From Bacteroidota bacterium (GTDB lineage Bacteria > Bacteroidota > Ignavibacteria > UBA10030), in the NCBI GenBank assembly GCA_003519375.1, contig DOWV01000127.1, positions 12,589-22,467 of the forward strand: a DNA stretch of 9,879 nt, given 5' to 3'. Every line of letters begins with the position of its first letter. Position 1 is the stretch's first letter. A model generated the notes under the pieces. It did not search any database. It was given only the letters and a program-made list of their open reading frames with translations, and was not told where the DNA came from. Of the stretch, positions 1-6,104 are shown one piece after another. Position numbers and translations under genes: made by a program.

Positions 1-63
1 TTCTCCGATGATCACGAAACCCGGCACCGCCCATTTCTCTTCTACCTTTAAAATCTGAATCAT
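1..63 (-). CDS. Possible 5' end of a leftward gene of unknown function (partial)
   Basis: Reading leftward from an ATG at 63-61, the frame is open to the window edge and gives MIQILKVEEKWAVPGFVIIG followed by Glu. The alternation of charged and hydrophobic residues looks protein-like, but only 21 codons are visible. There is no clear Shine-Dalgarno sequence (the preceding bases read CAGATGG). The frame stays open upstream to a TAG at 105-103, across the degenerate repeats, so the start is not certain. If real, it would be divergent from the M28 peptidase gene, with the repeat tract between them. No family can be assigned. The stretch could equally be non-coding. Confidence 0.3.
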   Translation of the reverse strand, partial: MIQILKVEEKWAVPGFVIIGE

Positions 64-101
64 CCATCTGTGAGTATCAGTATCATCTGTGTGATCAGTG
101 T
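62..101. repeat. Degenerate 20-base tandem repeat upstream of the M28 peptidase
   Basis: Positions 62-81 and 82-101 are two imperfect copies of a unit whose common parts are ATCTGTG and ATCAGT. They align with one single-base gap in each half. The fragment ATCTGAATC at 54-62 extends the pattern to the left. The tract lies directly before the first plus-strand gene and could carry a binding site or be a remnant of a dispersed intergenic repeat. The copies are seen directly; any role is unknown. Confidence 0.5.
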
Positions 102-109
102 GCTATTAT
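102..109 (+). promoter_or_regulatory. Possible extended -10 element for the M28 peptidase gene
   Basis: TGCTATTAT resembles an extended -10 hexamer (TGnTATTAT, close to TATAAT) and lies about 30 bases before the favoured ATG at 141, which would give a short leader. I see no -35 TTG at the right distance and no TAnnTTTG motif of the Bacteroidota type, so this is a weak call based on one element. Confidence 0.2.
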
Positions 110-140
110 AGTGAACAATCGAGAAAGGGCCCCGCAACTC

Positions 141-1655
141 ATGAAGAAAACACTGTTTCATGCCGCGATGCTTGCCATGCTCATCTCACTCGCAGCCGAC
201 GGTGGACGGGCACAGACAAAAGCATCGTTCCCCGAAGACCGGCTCAGCCAGGCAGAGTACGCAGCGCACCTCCGTTTCCTCGCATCTGATGAGATGAGGG
301 GAAGGATGACCGGCTCGCCGTGGCTCGAAGTAGCGGCAAGATATATCGCTGAACAATTCCGTTCGGCCGGACTCGCTCCGGTGCAAGGCGCCCCGGGTTT
401 TCTTCAGAACATCTCTCTCACCCGCCGCACACCGCCGGCGACAGGGCAGATCGTGCTCGGCTCGGATACGATGCGACAGGGAAAAAACATGATGATTCGC
501 AACGGCGGAGCGCTCGATTGGAGCGGCGAATGCGTCTTCGTTGGCTACGGCCTGGTGGATCCCGACCGCAAGATCGATGATTTCAAGGGCCTCGACCTCA
601 AAGGAAAGTTGGCGGTCGCGAGGTTCGGTGCAGCCGCAGAAAGTGATTTTGTCGGATCGTTGACATCTCTTTCCGAGAAAAAACGCCAGTCGGCCGCCGA
701 ACGTGGTGCTGTCGCACTTGTCGAATTCTATCGCGGACCTCGGGAATGGCGGCTCTTTCTCTCGTTCCTCGGACGGGCAGGTCTCGATTTTCAGTCGGGC
801 AGCAGTGATTTCGTACATTTTCTCGTCGAGGACACTGCCGGTGCGCTGGGTGCGCAGGCCGAGAGGCAGAAAGTGTCTGCCGGTTCAATCCAGACTCCGG
901 GCATCAGGGTAGAGATCAGTAAGACGTCGAACGTGATCGGTCTCGTCAGGGGCTCGGATCCCCGGCTGCGCGACGAATACGTGCTCTTGACGGCGCACTA
1001 CGACCACATTGGCACGAGGGCTCCCCGGGGAGGTGCATCGGCCGACACGATTTATAACGGCGCTCGTGACAATGCCATGGGAACCGTTGCGCTCATCGCA
1101 GCTGCACATTCATTCAGTGCGCAGCCTCCGAAACGCTCCGTCCTCATCGCCGCTCTCACGGGCGAGGAAGTCGGCGGATTCGGAAGCCGCTACCTGGCGG
1201 AACATCCTCCGGTTCCGATGAACCGCATCGTGTTTGACTTGAACTCTGACGGAGCCGGGTTTGATGATACAACCATCGTCACCGTCGTCGGACTCGAGCG
1301 AACCACGGCCCGGGATGCTATTATCAAAGGGGCCGGGAGATACGGATTGGTGGCGATCAAAGACCCGGTCCCGGAACAGAATCTCTTCAACCGGTCTGAC
1401 AACACAAAGTTCGCCTCTCTGGGTGTGCCGGCACCCACCTTCAGCGCCGGGTTCCGTGCTTTCGGAGACGAAATCAACAAGTACTACCACACGGCCGCAG
1501 ATGAGGCGGGGGATGACTTCAACTTTTCGTATTTCGTAAAGTTCTGCAAAGCGTACGTTCACGCGGCGCGCATTATCGGCGATATGAAAGAGGCGCCGTT
1601 CTGGACTCCGGGAGATTCGTACGAGAAGGCGGGACGTAAACTGTATAATAGATAG
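141..1655 (+). CDS. Exported M28-family zinc aminopeptidase/peptidase with PA-type insert
   Basis: This is a secreted metallopeptidase of family M28, which removes residues from peptides using two zinc ions. With the ATG at 141 it has 504 residues and begins with a signal peptide (MKKTLFHAAMLAMLISLAAD, with a likely cleavage site near GRAQ). AAAGGG lies 11 bases upstream. A GTG at 111 would add ten residues before the signal peptide and has no Shine-Dalgarno sequence. Residues about 120-200 resemble a protease-associated insert (KGKLAVARFG, ERGAVALVEF). The catalytic part shows HYDH (His286, Asp288), NGARDN with the bridging Asp310, GEEVGGFGSRY (general base Glu342, ligand Glu343), NSDG (Asp370) and YYHTAAD (His450), so the full M28 set appears present. 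An M1 peptidase gene follows after 12 bases, probably in the same transcript. The exact substrate is unknown. Confidence 0.9.
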   Translation: MKKTLFHAAMLAMLISLAADGGRAQTKASFPEDRLSQAEYAAHLRFLASDEMRGRMTGSPWLEVAARYIAEQFRSAGLAPVQGAPGFLQNISLTRRTPPATGQIVLGSDTMRQGKNMMIRNGGALDWSGECVFVGYGLVDPDRKIDDFKGLDLKGKLAVARFGAAAESDFVGSLTSLSEKKRQSAAERGAVALVEFYRGPREWRLFLSFLGRAGLDFQSGSSDFVHFLVEDTAGALGAQAERQKVSAGSIQTPGIRVEISKTSNVIGLVRGSDPRLRDEYVLLTAHYDHIGTRAPRGGASADTIYNGARDNAMGTVALIAAAHSFSAQPPKRSVLIAALTGEEVGGFGSRYLAEHPPVPMNRIVFDLNSDGAGFDDTTIVTVVGLERTTARDAIIKGAGRYGLVAIKDPVPEQNLFNRSDNTKFASLGVPAPTFSAGFRAFGDEINKYYHTAADEAGDDFNFSYFVKFCKAYVHAARIIGDMKEAPFWTPGDSYEKAGRKLYNR

Positions 1656-1667
1656 TCGGGGAGAAAG

Positions 1668-3326
1668 GTGAGATCCATTTCGATAGCGGTCGCCGTGCTG
1701 GTCATACTGGCCTGCGGAGTTGATGTCCCTCCGCGTGCCGGTTCGGCTCCCGGGAACAGCGCATCGGTCGTCAATTATGACTTCACAATCATCCTGCCAC
1801 TCTCTGGCAGGTCGATTCGTGGATGTGCTGCCATCACCGCAGTACGCAAGAGAGATGCTGACCGGCTCTCTCTCGATCTGGCCGATCTTGTCGTCGATAG
1901 CGTGTATGTCGACGGTAGGCCGGCGAAGTATAGCAGAGAACCTTCCTCAATAGATCTTTTCATTGGCAGCGCGGAGCGGATAAGACCGGACACGGCTCTC
2001 GTAATCGTTTGGTACGGCGGAGAGGTTCATGATGGATTGATCATCCGCACCGATCGCCGGGGGAGATGGGCCGCGTTTGGCGACAACTGGCCCGACAGGG
2101 CACGCCGCTGGCTTCCCACGATCGACCGTCCTGATGCCAAAGCGACCGTCTCATGGAATGTCATCGGCCCTGCCGAACGGAATGTGGTGGCGAACGGTCA
2201 GTTCATTGAGCAGCGGGCTTTTCCTCCCGACAAGCAGAATCCTTCGGTCCCGCGATCACTCACGCGTTGGAAAACATACAGGCCGATTCCTTCGTACCTG
2301 ATGGTCATCGCGGCCGGGCCGCTGACGCAGGTGGATCTTGGCCTCACCGCTGCGGGACTCAGCGAGTTCCCGCCGGGTGTCCAACAATCGGTCTATGCGG
2401 TGCCGGAGCTGTCGGATTACCTCCCGGGGCCCTTCAAGCACGCTGGTGATATTGTCACGCTGTTTTCAACTCTCGTTGCGCCCTTCCCGTACGAAAAACT
2501 CGCACACGTTCAGAGTTCCACCCGGTACGGAGGCATGGAGAACGCGAGCGCAATTTTCTATGCGGACAATGTATTCATGCGCCGGAGTGTCAGCATTGGT
2601 CTTATTGCTCACGAGACCGCTCACCAATGGTTTGGGGATGCCGTGACCCCGAAGTCCTGGGGTCACCTCTGGCTCTCGGAAGGATTCGCATCGTACTTTG
2701 AGCAGCTCTGGGTGGAAAGAAGCGAAGGCGCCGGGGCATTCCGGAACGGGATGAAGAAGCTGAGACGGGAAATACTTCAGTCAGACGTCACGTTCAGCAG
2801 ACCGGTCATCGATACGCTGCAAACGAATCTCGTCGCCTTGCTGAACACCAACAGTTACCAGAAGGGCGCATGGGTACTCCATATGCTCCGCTCGATGCTC
2901 GGAGACACGCTGTTCTTCAGCGGCATCAGGGAGTACTACCGGCGGCATCGCCACTCGTCAGCCACATCTGATGATTTGTGCGAGGTCCTGGAGATGGTGG
3001 CGCACAAAAACCTGAGGTGGTTCTTCGATCAGTGGCTCCGCAGACCCGGCATGCCGGAGGTTTCTGCAAGCTGGAGATTCGACGACCGAACGCATACACT
3101 GACCGTCGAGGTCATTCAGTCCGGCAAAGGCGAGCCGTACGCTTTTCCTCTCACCGTTGAGGTGCTCACCTCTCAGGGGAAAAGCTCAATCGTCGTCCTG
3201 CAGATCCCGGCCGAGAGAAAAGCCACGCCGATCGTTCCAGTCATTCTGAGCGCCGAACCAGGTAGCGTGGTTTTCGACCCCAGGGCTGAACTACTCGCCT
3301 CCATCAAATCCGGGTCAGAACAGTAA
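1668..3326 (+). CDS. Exported M1-family zinc metallopeptidase, short form
   Basis: This is a gluzincin aminopeptidase of family M1. The GTG start at 1668 has GGGAG four bases upstream, and the stop of the M28 gene is only 12 bases away, so the two are probably co-transcribed. Residues 1-16 form a hydrophobic export signal ending in VILAC. That could be a weak lipobox with Cys16 lipidated, or an ordinary signal peptide. The exopeptidase motif is GGMEN at 288-292 (GAMEN in many relatives). The zinc site is HETAHQWFGD (His315, Glu316, His319) with the third ligand Glu338 in WLSEGFA. Tyr397 in NSYQKGAWVLHML matches the catalytic tyrosine region. At 552 residues it lacks the large C-terminal helical domain IV of the 850-residue PepN type and ends in a beta-rich domain at about 463-545. 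It probably trims peptides in the periplasm or at the cell surface, alongside the M28 enzyme. Confidence 0.9.
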   Translation: MRSISIAVAVLVILACGVDVPPRAGSAPGNSASVVNYDFTIILPLSGRSIRGCAAITAVRKRDADRLSLDLADLVVDSVYVDGRPAKYSREPSSIDLFIGSAERIRPDTALVIVWYGGEVHDGLIIRTDRRGRWAAFGDNWPDRARRWLPTIDRPDAKATVSWNVIGPAERNVVANGQFIEQRAFPPDKQNPSVPRSLTRWKTYRPIPSYLMVIAAGPLTQVDLGLTAAGLSEFPPGVQQSVYAVPELSDYLPGPFKHAGDIVTLFSTLVAPFPYEKLAHVQSSTRYGGMENASAIFYADNVFMRRSVSIGLIAHETAHQWFGDAVTPKSWGHLWLSEGFASYFEQLWVERSEGAGAFRNGMKKLRREILQSDVTFSRPVIDTLQTNLVALLNTNSYQKGAWVLHMLRSMLGDTLFFSGIREYYRRHRHSSATSDDLCEVLEMVAHKNLRWFFDQWLRRPGMPEVSASWRFDDRTHTLTVEVIQSGKGEPYAFPLTVEVLTSQGKSSIVVLQIPAERKATPIVPVILSAEPGSVVFDPRAELLASIKSGSEQ

Positions 3327-3438
3327 GCCGGGTGGCCGGGTCACATCGAAGGTCGCGATCCACTGTTGTCAGGGCTCTGATGTGGACTGTCAGAAGCTTC
3401 GTGAACCCTTTCGTGGATTATCGCATCATACTTTTGAG

Positions 3439-3452
3439 GCCCGCAGACGGGC
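3439..3452. other. Small inverted repeat between the M1 peptidase and thioredoxin genes
   Basis: GCCCG and CGGGC form a five-base stem around a CAGA loop. There is no T-run on either side, so it is not a convincing terminator. It lies 17 bases upstream of the -33 element of the thioredoxin promoter and could be an operator or chance. The rest of 3327-3468 holds nothing I recognise, and I see no clear terminator for the M28-M1 pair. Confidence 0.25.
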
Positions 3453-3468
3453 AAATTCTGCGTGAGGC

Positions 3469-3496
3469 TTGATTCCCAGCCCCGGCCGTAAGTTTG
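3469..3496 (+). promoter_or_regulatory. Bacteroidota-type promoter for the thioredoxin gene
   Basis: TTG at 3469-3471 is followed after 17 bases by TAAGTTTG at 3489-3496. This matches the -33 TTG / -7 TAnnTTTG promoter known for the primary sigma factor of Bacteroidota. The start codon at 3536 is 39 bases beyond the -7 element, leaving a leader of about 30 bases. GGAG at 3526-3529 serves as ribosome binding site, six bases before the ATG. Confidence 0.65.
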
Positions 3497-3535
3497 AAGC
3501 GCAAACACATCCATAAAAAGTAAACGGAGCTCAAT

Positions 3536-3898
3536 ATGGCAGAAAACCTCACGAAACAAGCCTTCCTCGAGAAGGTTTTCAACTACGAAAAGAACAAAGA
3601 GTGGAAGTTTGAAGGGGAGCTTCCCGCCGTTATCGATTTTTGGGCGCCATGGTGTGGACCGTGTCGTATGGTAGGTCCGGTGATCGAGGAACTCTCGAAA
3701 GAGTATAGCGGCAAGGTGAATTTCTACAAGGTCAACACGGATGAAGAGCAGGAACTGGCCGGTGCGTTCGGTATCAGAAGCATTCCGTCGCTTCTCTTCG
3801 TGCCCCTGTCCGGGCAGCCAAAGATGGCGGTCGGAGCGCTCCCGAAAGAAGGTATGAAGGAAGCGATCGAGAAAGAGCTGCTCGTCGCCGCAAACTGA
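3536..3898 (+). CDS. trxA: Thioredoxin
   Basis: This is a cytoplasmic thiol-disulfide oxidoreductase of 120 residues that passes electrons from thioredoxin reductase to protein disulfides. The active site WCGPC is at 39-43 (Cys40, Cys43), the buried acid is Asp34 in VIDFWAPW, and the cis-proline is Pro84 in IRSIPSLLF. There is no signal peptide, unlike the exported TlpA/ResA types. The N-terminal extension with NYEKNKEWKF before the first core strand is of the kind common in Bacteroidota thioredoxins. It has its own promoter upstream and a strong terminator downstream, so it is probably a single-gene transcript. No thioredoxin reductase gene lies in the window. Confidence 0.95.
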   Translation: MAENLTKQAFLEKVFNYEKNKEWKFEGELPAVIDFWAPWCGPCRMVGPVIEELSKEYSGKVNFYKVNTDEEQELAGAFGIRSIPSLLFVPLSGQPKMAVGALPKEGMKEAIEKELLVAAN

Positions 3899-3919
3899 AG
3901 AGGATCGGAAGAAGAATGG

Positions 3920-3953
3920 AAAGCGCCGGCTGGTCCGGCGCTTTTCTGTTTTT
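3920..3953 (+). terminator. Rho-independent terminator of the thioredoxin gene
   Basis: AAAGCGCCGG (3920-3929) pairs perfectly with CCGGCGCTTT (3935-3944) around a five-base CTGGT loop. The T-rich run TTTTCTGTTTTT follows. It starts 22 bases after the thioredoxin stop codon. The stem, loop and T-run are all textbook. Confidence 0.9.
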
Positions 3954-4109
3954 CAGGCCGGGACCGCCGGCCCGGGGGCTCGATCCGCCGAACGAGTCCG
4001 CAACCTTCCCTTCTCTTCCACGTATCTCCAGCCGCGCCTGCTGTCCGGTCCCGCCAGAAAACACGCCGACCCGCATTCGTCAACTGCACCGAACAATAGC
4101 GGACCTCCA

Positions 4110-4121
4110 ATCCGTCAGGAT
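4110..4121 (+). repeat. GTCA-loop mini-palindrome, copy 1
   Basis: ATCC-GTCA-GGAT forms a four-base stem on a GTCA loop. It contains the exact 10-mer TCCGTCAGGA that recurs at 5671 and 5964 in the same orientation, all between genes. It lies 54 bases before the serine hydrolase start codon. The remaining sequence between the thioredoxin terminator and this element (3954-4109) shows nothing recognisable. Confidence 0.5.
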
Positions 4122-4162
4122 CGCAGGAGGTTGGACCCGAAGCTTTCGAACACACTCTCATC

Positions 4163-4168
4163 AAAGGA
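4163..4168 (+). promoter_or_regulatory. Ribosome binding site deciding the serine hydrolase start
   Basis: AAAGGA sits seven bases before the ATG at 4176, which opens directly into a signal peptide. The alternative in-frame TTG at 4131 directly abuts AGGAGG with no spacer and would put 15 polar residues before the signal peptide, so 4176 is preferred. Confidence 0.7.
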
Positions 4169-4175
4169 CACCACC

Positions 4176-5663
4176 ATGAGACTACCAAACCGGATCCGCG
4201 CTGCAGGTCTTGTTCTGTCCCTGGCCCTGCTCGTTGCCGGGATGTCATCGGCAATCCTTGCGCAGGACAAGGCGAAGCAAATCGACGATCTCATCGGGAA
4301 ATATCACGAGTACGCTCAGTTCAACGGAGCCGTGCTGGTTGCAGACCAGGGGAAGGTGATATTCAGGAAGGGCTATGGTGAAGCGAACAAGGAATGGAAT
4401 ATCCCGAACACGCCGGACACAAAATTCCGGCTCGGTTCTATTACCAAGCAGTTCACCGCGACACTCATACTCCAGCTCGCCGAACAGGGGAGAATCAATC
4501 TCGGCGGCAAAATCACAGATTACATCGCGGAGTATCCGAAAGCGACCGGCGACAAGATCACGATCAGTCAACTCCTCACACACAGCTCCGGCATCCCGGG
4601 ATATACGGAGATGCCGAACTTCGGCAAAGAGATGTCGAGGAACCCGTTCACTCCGATGGATTTCATCAAGGTGTTCTGGGACCTGCCGCTGCAGTTTGAA
4701 CCTGGAACGAAATTCACCTACAGTAACTCCGGCTACTTCATTCTCGGCGTCATCATCGAAAAACTCACCTCGAAGCCGTATGCCCGGGTTGTCGTCGAGA
4801 ACATCTTCAAGCCGCTCGGCATGACGAACAGCGGCTATGATATGCCGGAGCCGGTGCTGCCGAAGCGGGCTGCCGGATATCAGAAACGGGGGAGCGGGTA
4901 TATCAACGCACCCTACCTCGACATGACGGTTCCGTACTCTGCCGGTTCTCTTTATTCGACGGCCGAGGATTTGTATCTGTGGGATCAGGCGCTCTACGGC
5001 GAAAAAATCCTCTCTGAAAAATCAAAAGCCACGATGTTTGAACCGCGCATCACTGCCGGCGGCGGGCCGGCATCCATGCGCTATGCGTACGGCTGGTTTG
5101 TCGGGAAACAACGTGTGGGTTCAAGCCAGGACAGCGTGTCCGTGATCTCGCACGGGGGCGGCATCAACGGATTCAATACGTTGATTACGCGAATCCCCGG
5201 CACGAAGTCGCTTGTCGTGCTGCTGAACAATACGGGTGGCGCACCGCTGGGACCGATGGCCGAGAGTGTGCTCGGAATTCTCTACGGGAAACCTTTTCGT
5301 CCGGCTTCGCGGCCGCTGGTCGATCTGTTGCGGGAGATGATCCGGACATCGGGCATCGAGGCTGCGGTCTCGCGTTTCAACGAACTCCGGACGAAGAAAG
5401 ATGAATACTCCCTTTCTGAAGCACAGATGAATGCCTTGGGATACGAATACCTTCAGGAGAAGAAGCTGAACGAAGCGATTGCCGTGTTCAAACTGAATGT
5501 CGAGTCATATCCAAAATCCTCGAATGTGTACGACAGTCTGGGAGAGGCGTACGCGTTGGCAGGGGAAAGGGAGCTTGCGATCAAGAACTACGAAAAATCT
5601 CTCGAACTGGATCCCGCGAGCGAGAGCGGCATTGAGGCCCTGAAGAAGCTGAAAGCACAGTAA
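4176..5663 (+). CDS. Exported serine hydrolase (class C beta-lactamase/S12 fold) with C-terminal TPR region
   Basis: This is a serine hydrolase of the beta-lactamase/penicillin-binding (AmpC-like, S12) superfamily, 495 residues from the ATG at 4176. Residues 1-29 are a signal peptide (arginines, then GLVLSLALLVAG, ending SAILA). The three active-site motifs are present: SITK with nucleophile Ser88 and Lys91, YSN at 182-184, and HGGG at 326-329 in the place of KTG. HGG rather than KTG is usual in esterase- and peptidase-type members, so an antibiotic-inactivating role is not implied. After the catalytic domain (to about 370) come roughly 125 residues ending in tetratricopeptide-type helices (LGYEYLQEKKLNEAIAVFK; NVYDSLGEAYALAGERELAI). 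These may bind a partner. It probably acts in the periplasm on a peptide or ester. It is flanked by GTCA palindromes and followed by a terminator. The substrate is unknown. Confidence 0.88.
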   Translation: MRLPNRIRAAGLVLSLALLVAGMSSAILAQDKAKQIDDLIGKYHEYAQFNGAVLVADQGKVIFRKGYGEANKEWNIPNTPDTKFRLGSITKQFTATLILQLAEQGRINLGGKITDYIAEYPKATGDKITISQLLTHSSGIPGYTEMPNFGKEMSRNPFTPMDFIKVFWDLPLQFEPGTKFTYSNSGYFILGVIIEKLTSKPYARVVVENIFKPLGMTNSGYDMPEPVLPKRAAGYQKRGSGYINAPYLDMTVPYSAGSLYSTAEDLYLWDQALYGEKILSEKSKATMFEPRITAGGGPASMRYAYGWFVGKQRVGSSQDSVSVISHGGGINGFNTLITRIPGTKSLVVLLNNTGGAPLGPMAESVLGILYGKPFRPASRPLVDLLREMIRTSGIEAAVSRFNELRTKKDEYSLSEAQMNALGYEYLQEKKLNEAIAVFKLNVESYPKSSNVYDSLGEAYALAGERELAIKNYEKSLELDPASESGIEALKKLKAQ

Positions 5664-5670
5664 CGATTGA

Positions 5671-5680
5671 TCCGTCAGGA
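5671..5680 (+). repeat. GTCA-loop mini-palindrome, copy 2, overlapping a terminator
   Basis: TCC-GTCA-GGA lies seven bases after the serine hydrolase stop codon. Its last two bases (GA) are also the first two of the terminator stem, so the two structures compete. It is the same 10-mer as at 4111 and 5964. Confidence 0.5.
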
Positions 5681-5710
5681 GGGGCGAGTCCCGACCCGCC
5701 CCTCAGTTTT
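5679..5710 (+). terminator. Probable terminator of the serine hydrolase gene
   Basis: GAGGGGCG (5679-5686) pairs perfectly with CGCCCCTC (5697-5704). The ten-base loop could pair a little further internally. AG and a four-base T-run follow, which is short, but the stem is strong and starts 16 bases after the stop codon. Confidence 0.75.
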
Positions 5711-5905
5711 GCCCTTCATGAGACCTCGCCTCATCCCTCTGAAGACCTTCGCCTTTTCCATCGAGGGCCTCTTGCCGCTCTGTCCTCCGGGCCTGAATGC
5801 CCCAGCTTCACTTGTCTCCTCCCGGCTTCAGTCAATCTCGGGACGAAAGATCGATCGACACCACGGTTCGCCACACTCGTGTTCTGCCTCTCAATTTCCT
5901 CGGAT
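5711..5905. other. Intergenic stretch with no recognised content
   Basis: The 441 bases between the serine hydrolase and the aminotransferase hold a terminator, palindromic repeats and a promoter at their ends. This central part has no convincing gene. A frame open at 5667-6044 gives a low-complexity Pro/Ser/Arg-rich product, has no ribosome binding site and runs through the repeats. I see no tRNA or structured RNA that I can name. Confidence 0.5.
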
Positions 5906-5907
5906 GA

Positions 5908-5985
5908 GTCCCGTCAGGGACGACCTGTTCGTAGCCTCGAACGACCACGAAATCCCGTCGAGCTCCGTCAGGAGCGGCCTGTGGA
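5908..5985 (+). repeat. Two tandem GTCA-loop palindromic repeats with compensated stems (54-base period)
   Basis: The first hairpin is GTCCC-GTCA-GGGAC (5908-5921), the second GCTCC-GTCA-GGAGC (5962-5975), exactly 54 bases later. The two stems differ at positions that change on both arms, so pairing is kept. Both are followed by similar tails (GACCTGT at 5922-5928 and GGCCTGT at 5976-5982). This is what a structured, dispersed intergenic repeat of the REP or MITE kind would look like. No transposase lies nearby. Confidence 0.65.
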
Positions 5986-6040
5986 TCTTTTCACCCTTTT
6001 GCCGGACCGCTGGACTACCGTGCAGAAAAAAATGTTTCCG

Positions 6041-6070
6041 TTGAAGCTGACAGAAACAGTATGTACTTTG
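6041..6070 (+). promoter_or_regulatory. Possible Bacteroidota-type promoter for the aminotransferase
   Basis: TTG at 6041-6043 is followed after 20 bases by TACTTTG at 6064-6070. This is like TAnnTTTG but one base short in the spacer of the -7 element. The ATG is 34 bases further on, with AAGGA at 6094-6098 as ribosome binding site, six bases before it. Position and spacing fit; the element itself is imperfect. Confidence 0.4.
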
Positions 6071-6104
6071 CGGCCACACAATCCACTCTTGCCAAGGAAT
6101 TGAC

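Noticed and set aside
111..140. GTG at 111 as start of the M28 gene
   Set aside because: It would put ten polar residues before a clear signal peptide and has no Shine-Dalgarno sequence; the ATG at 141 fits better.
186..818. 210-residue minus-strand frame inside the M28 gene
   Set aside because: It lies wholly opposite a gene with all M28 catalytic motifs, and its product is Cys/Arg-rich with no domain sense.
4131..4175. TTG at 4131 as start of the serine hydrolase
   Set aside because: AGGAGG abuts it with no spacer, and the ATG at 4176 has well-placed AAAGGA and leads directly into the signal peptide.
5901..5930. Hammerhead-ribozyme-like core: GGATGA, a GUCC-type stem with a tetraloop, then GAC
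   Set aside because: The invariant core needs CUGAUGA and GAAA; here the bases are CGGATGA and GACC, and the second copy at 5962 departs further. The match is explained by the short palindrome alone.
5908..5985. CRISPR array
   Set aside because: Only two short palindromes with differing stems and one intervening segment are present, with no identical repeats and no cas genes.
5667..6044. 125-residue plus-strand frame in the intergenic region
   Set aside because: Its product is Pro/Ser/Arg-rich without a recognisable domain. It has no ribosome binding site and runs through the terminator and palindromic repeats.
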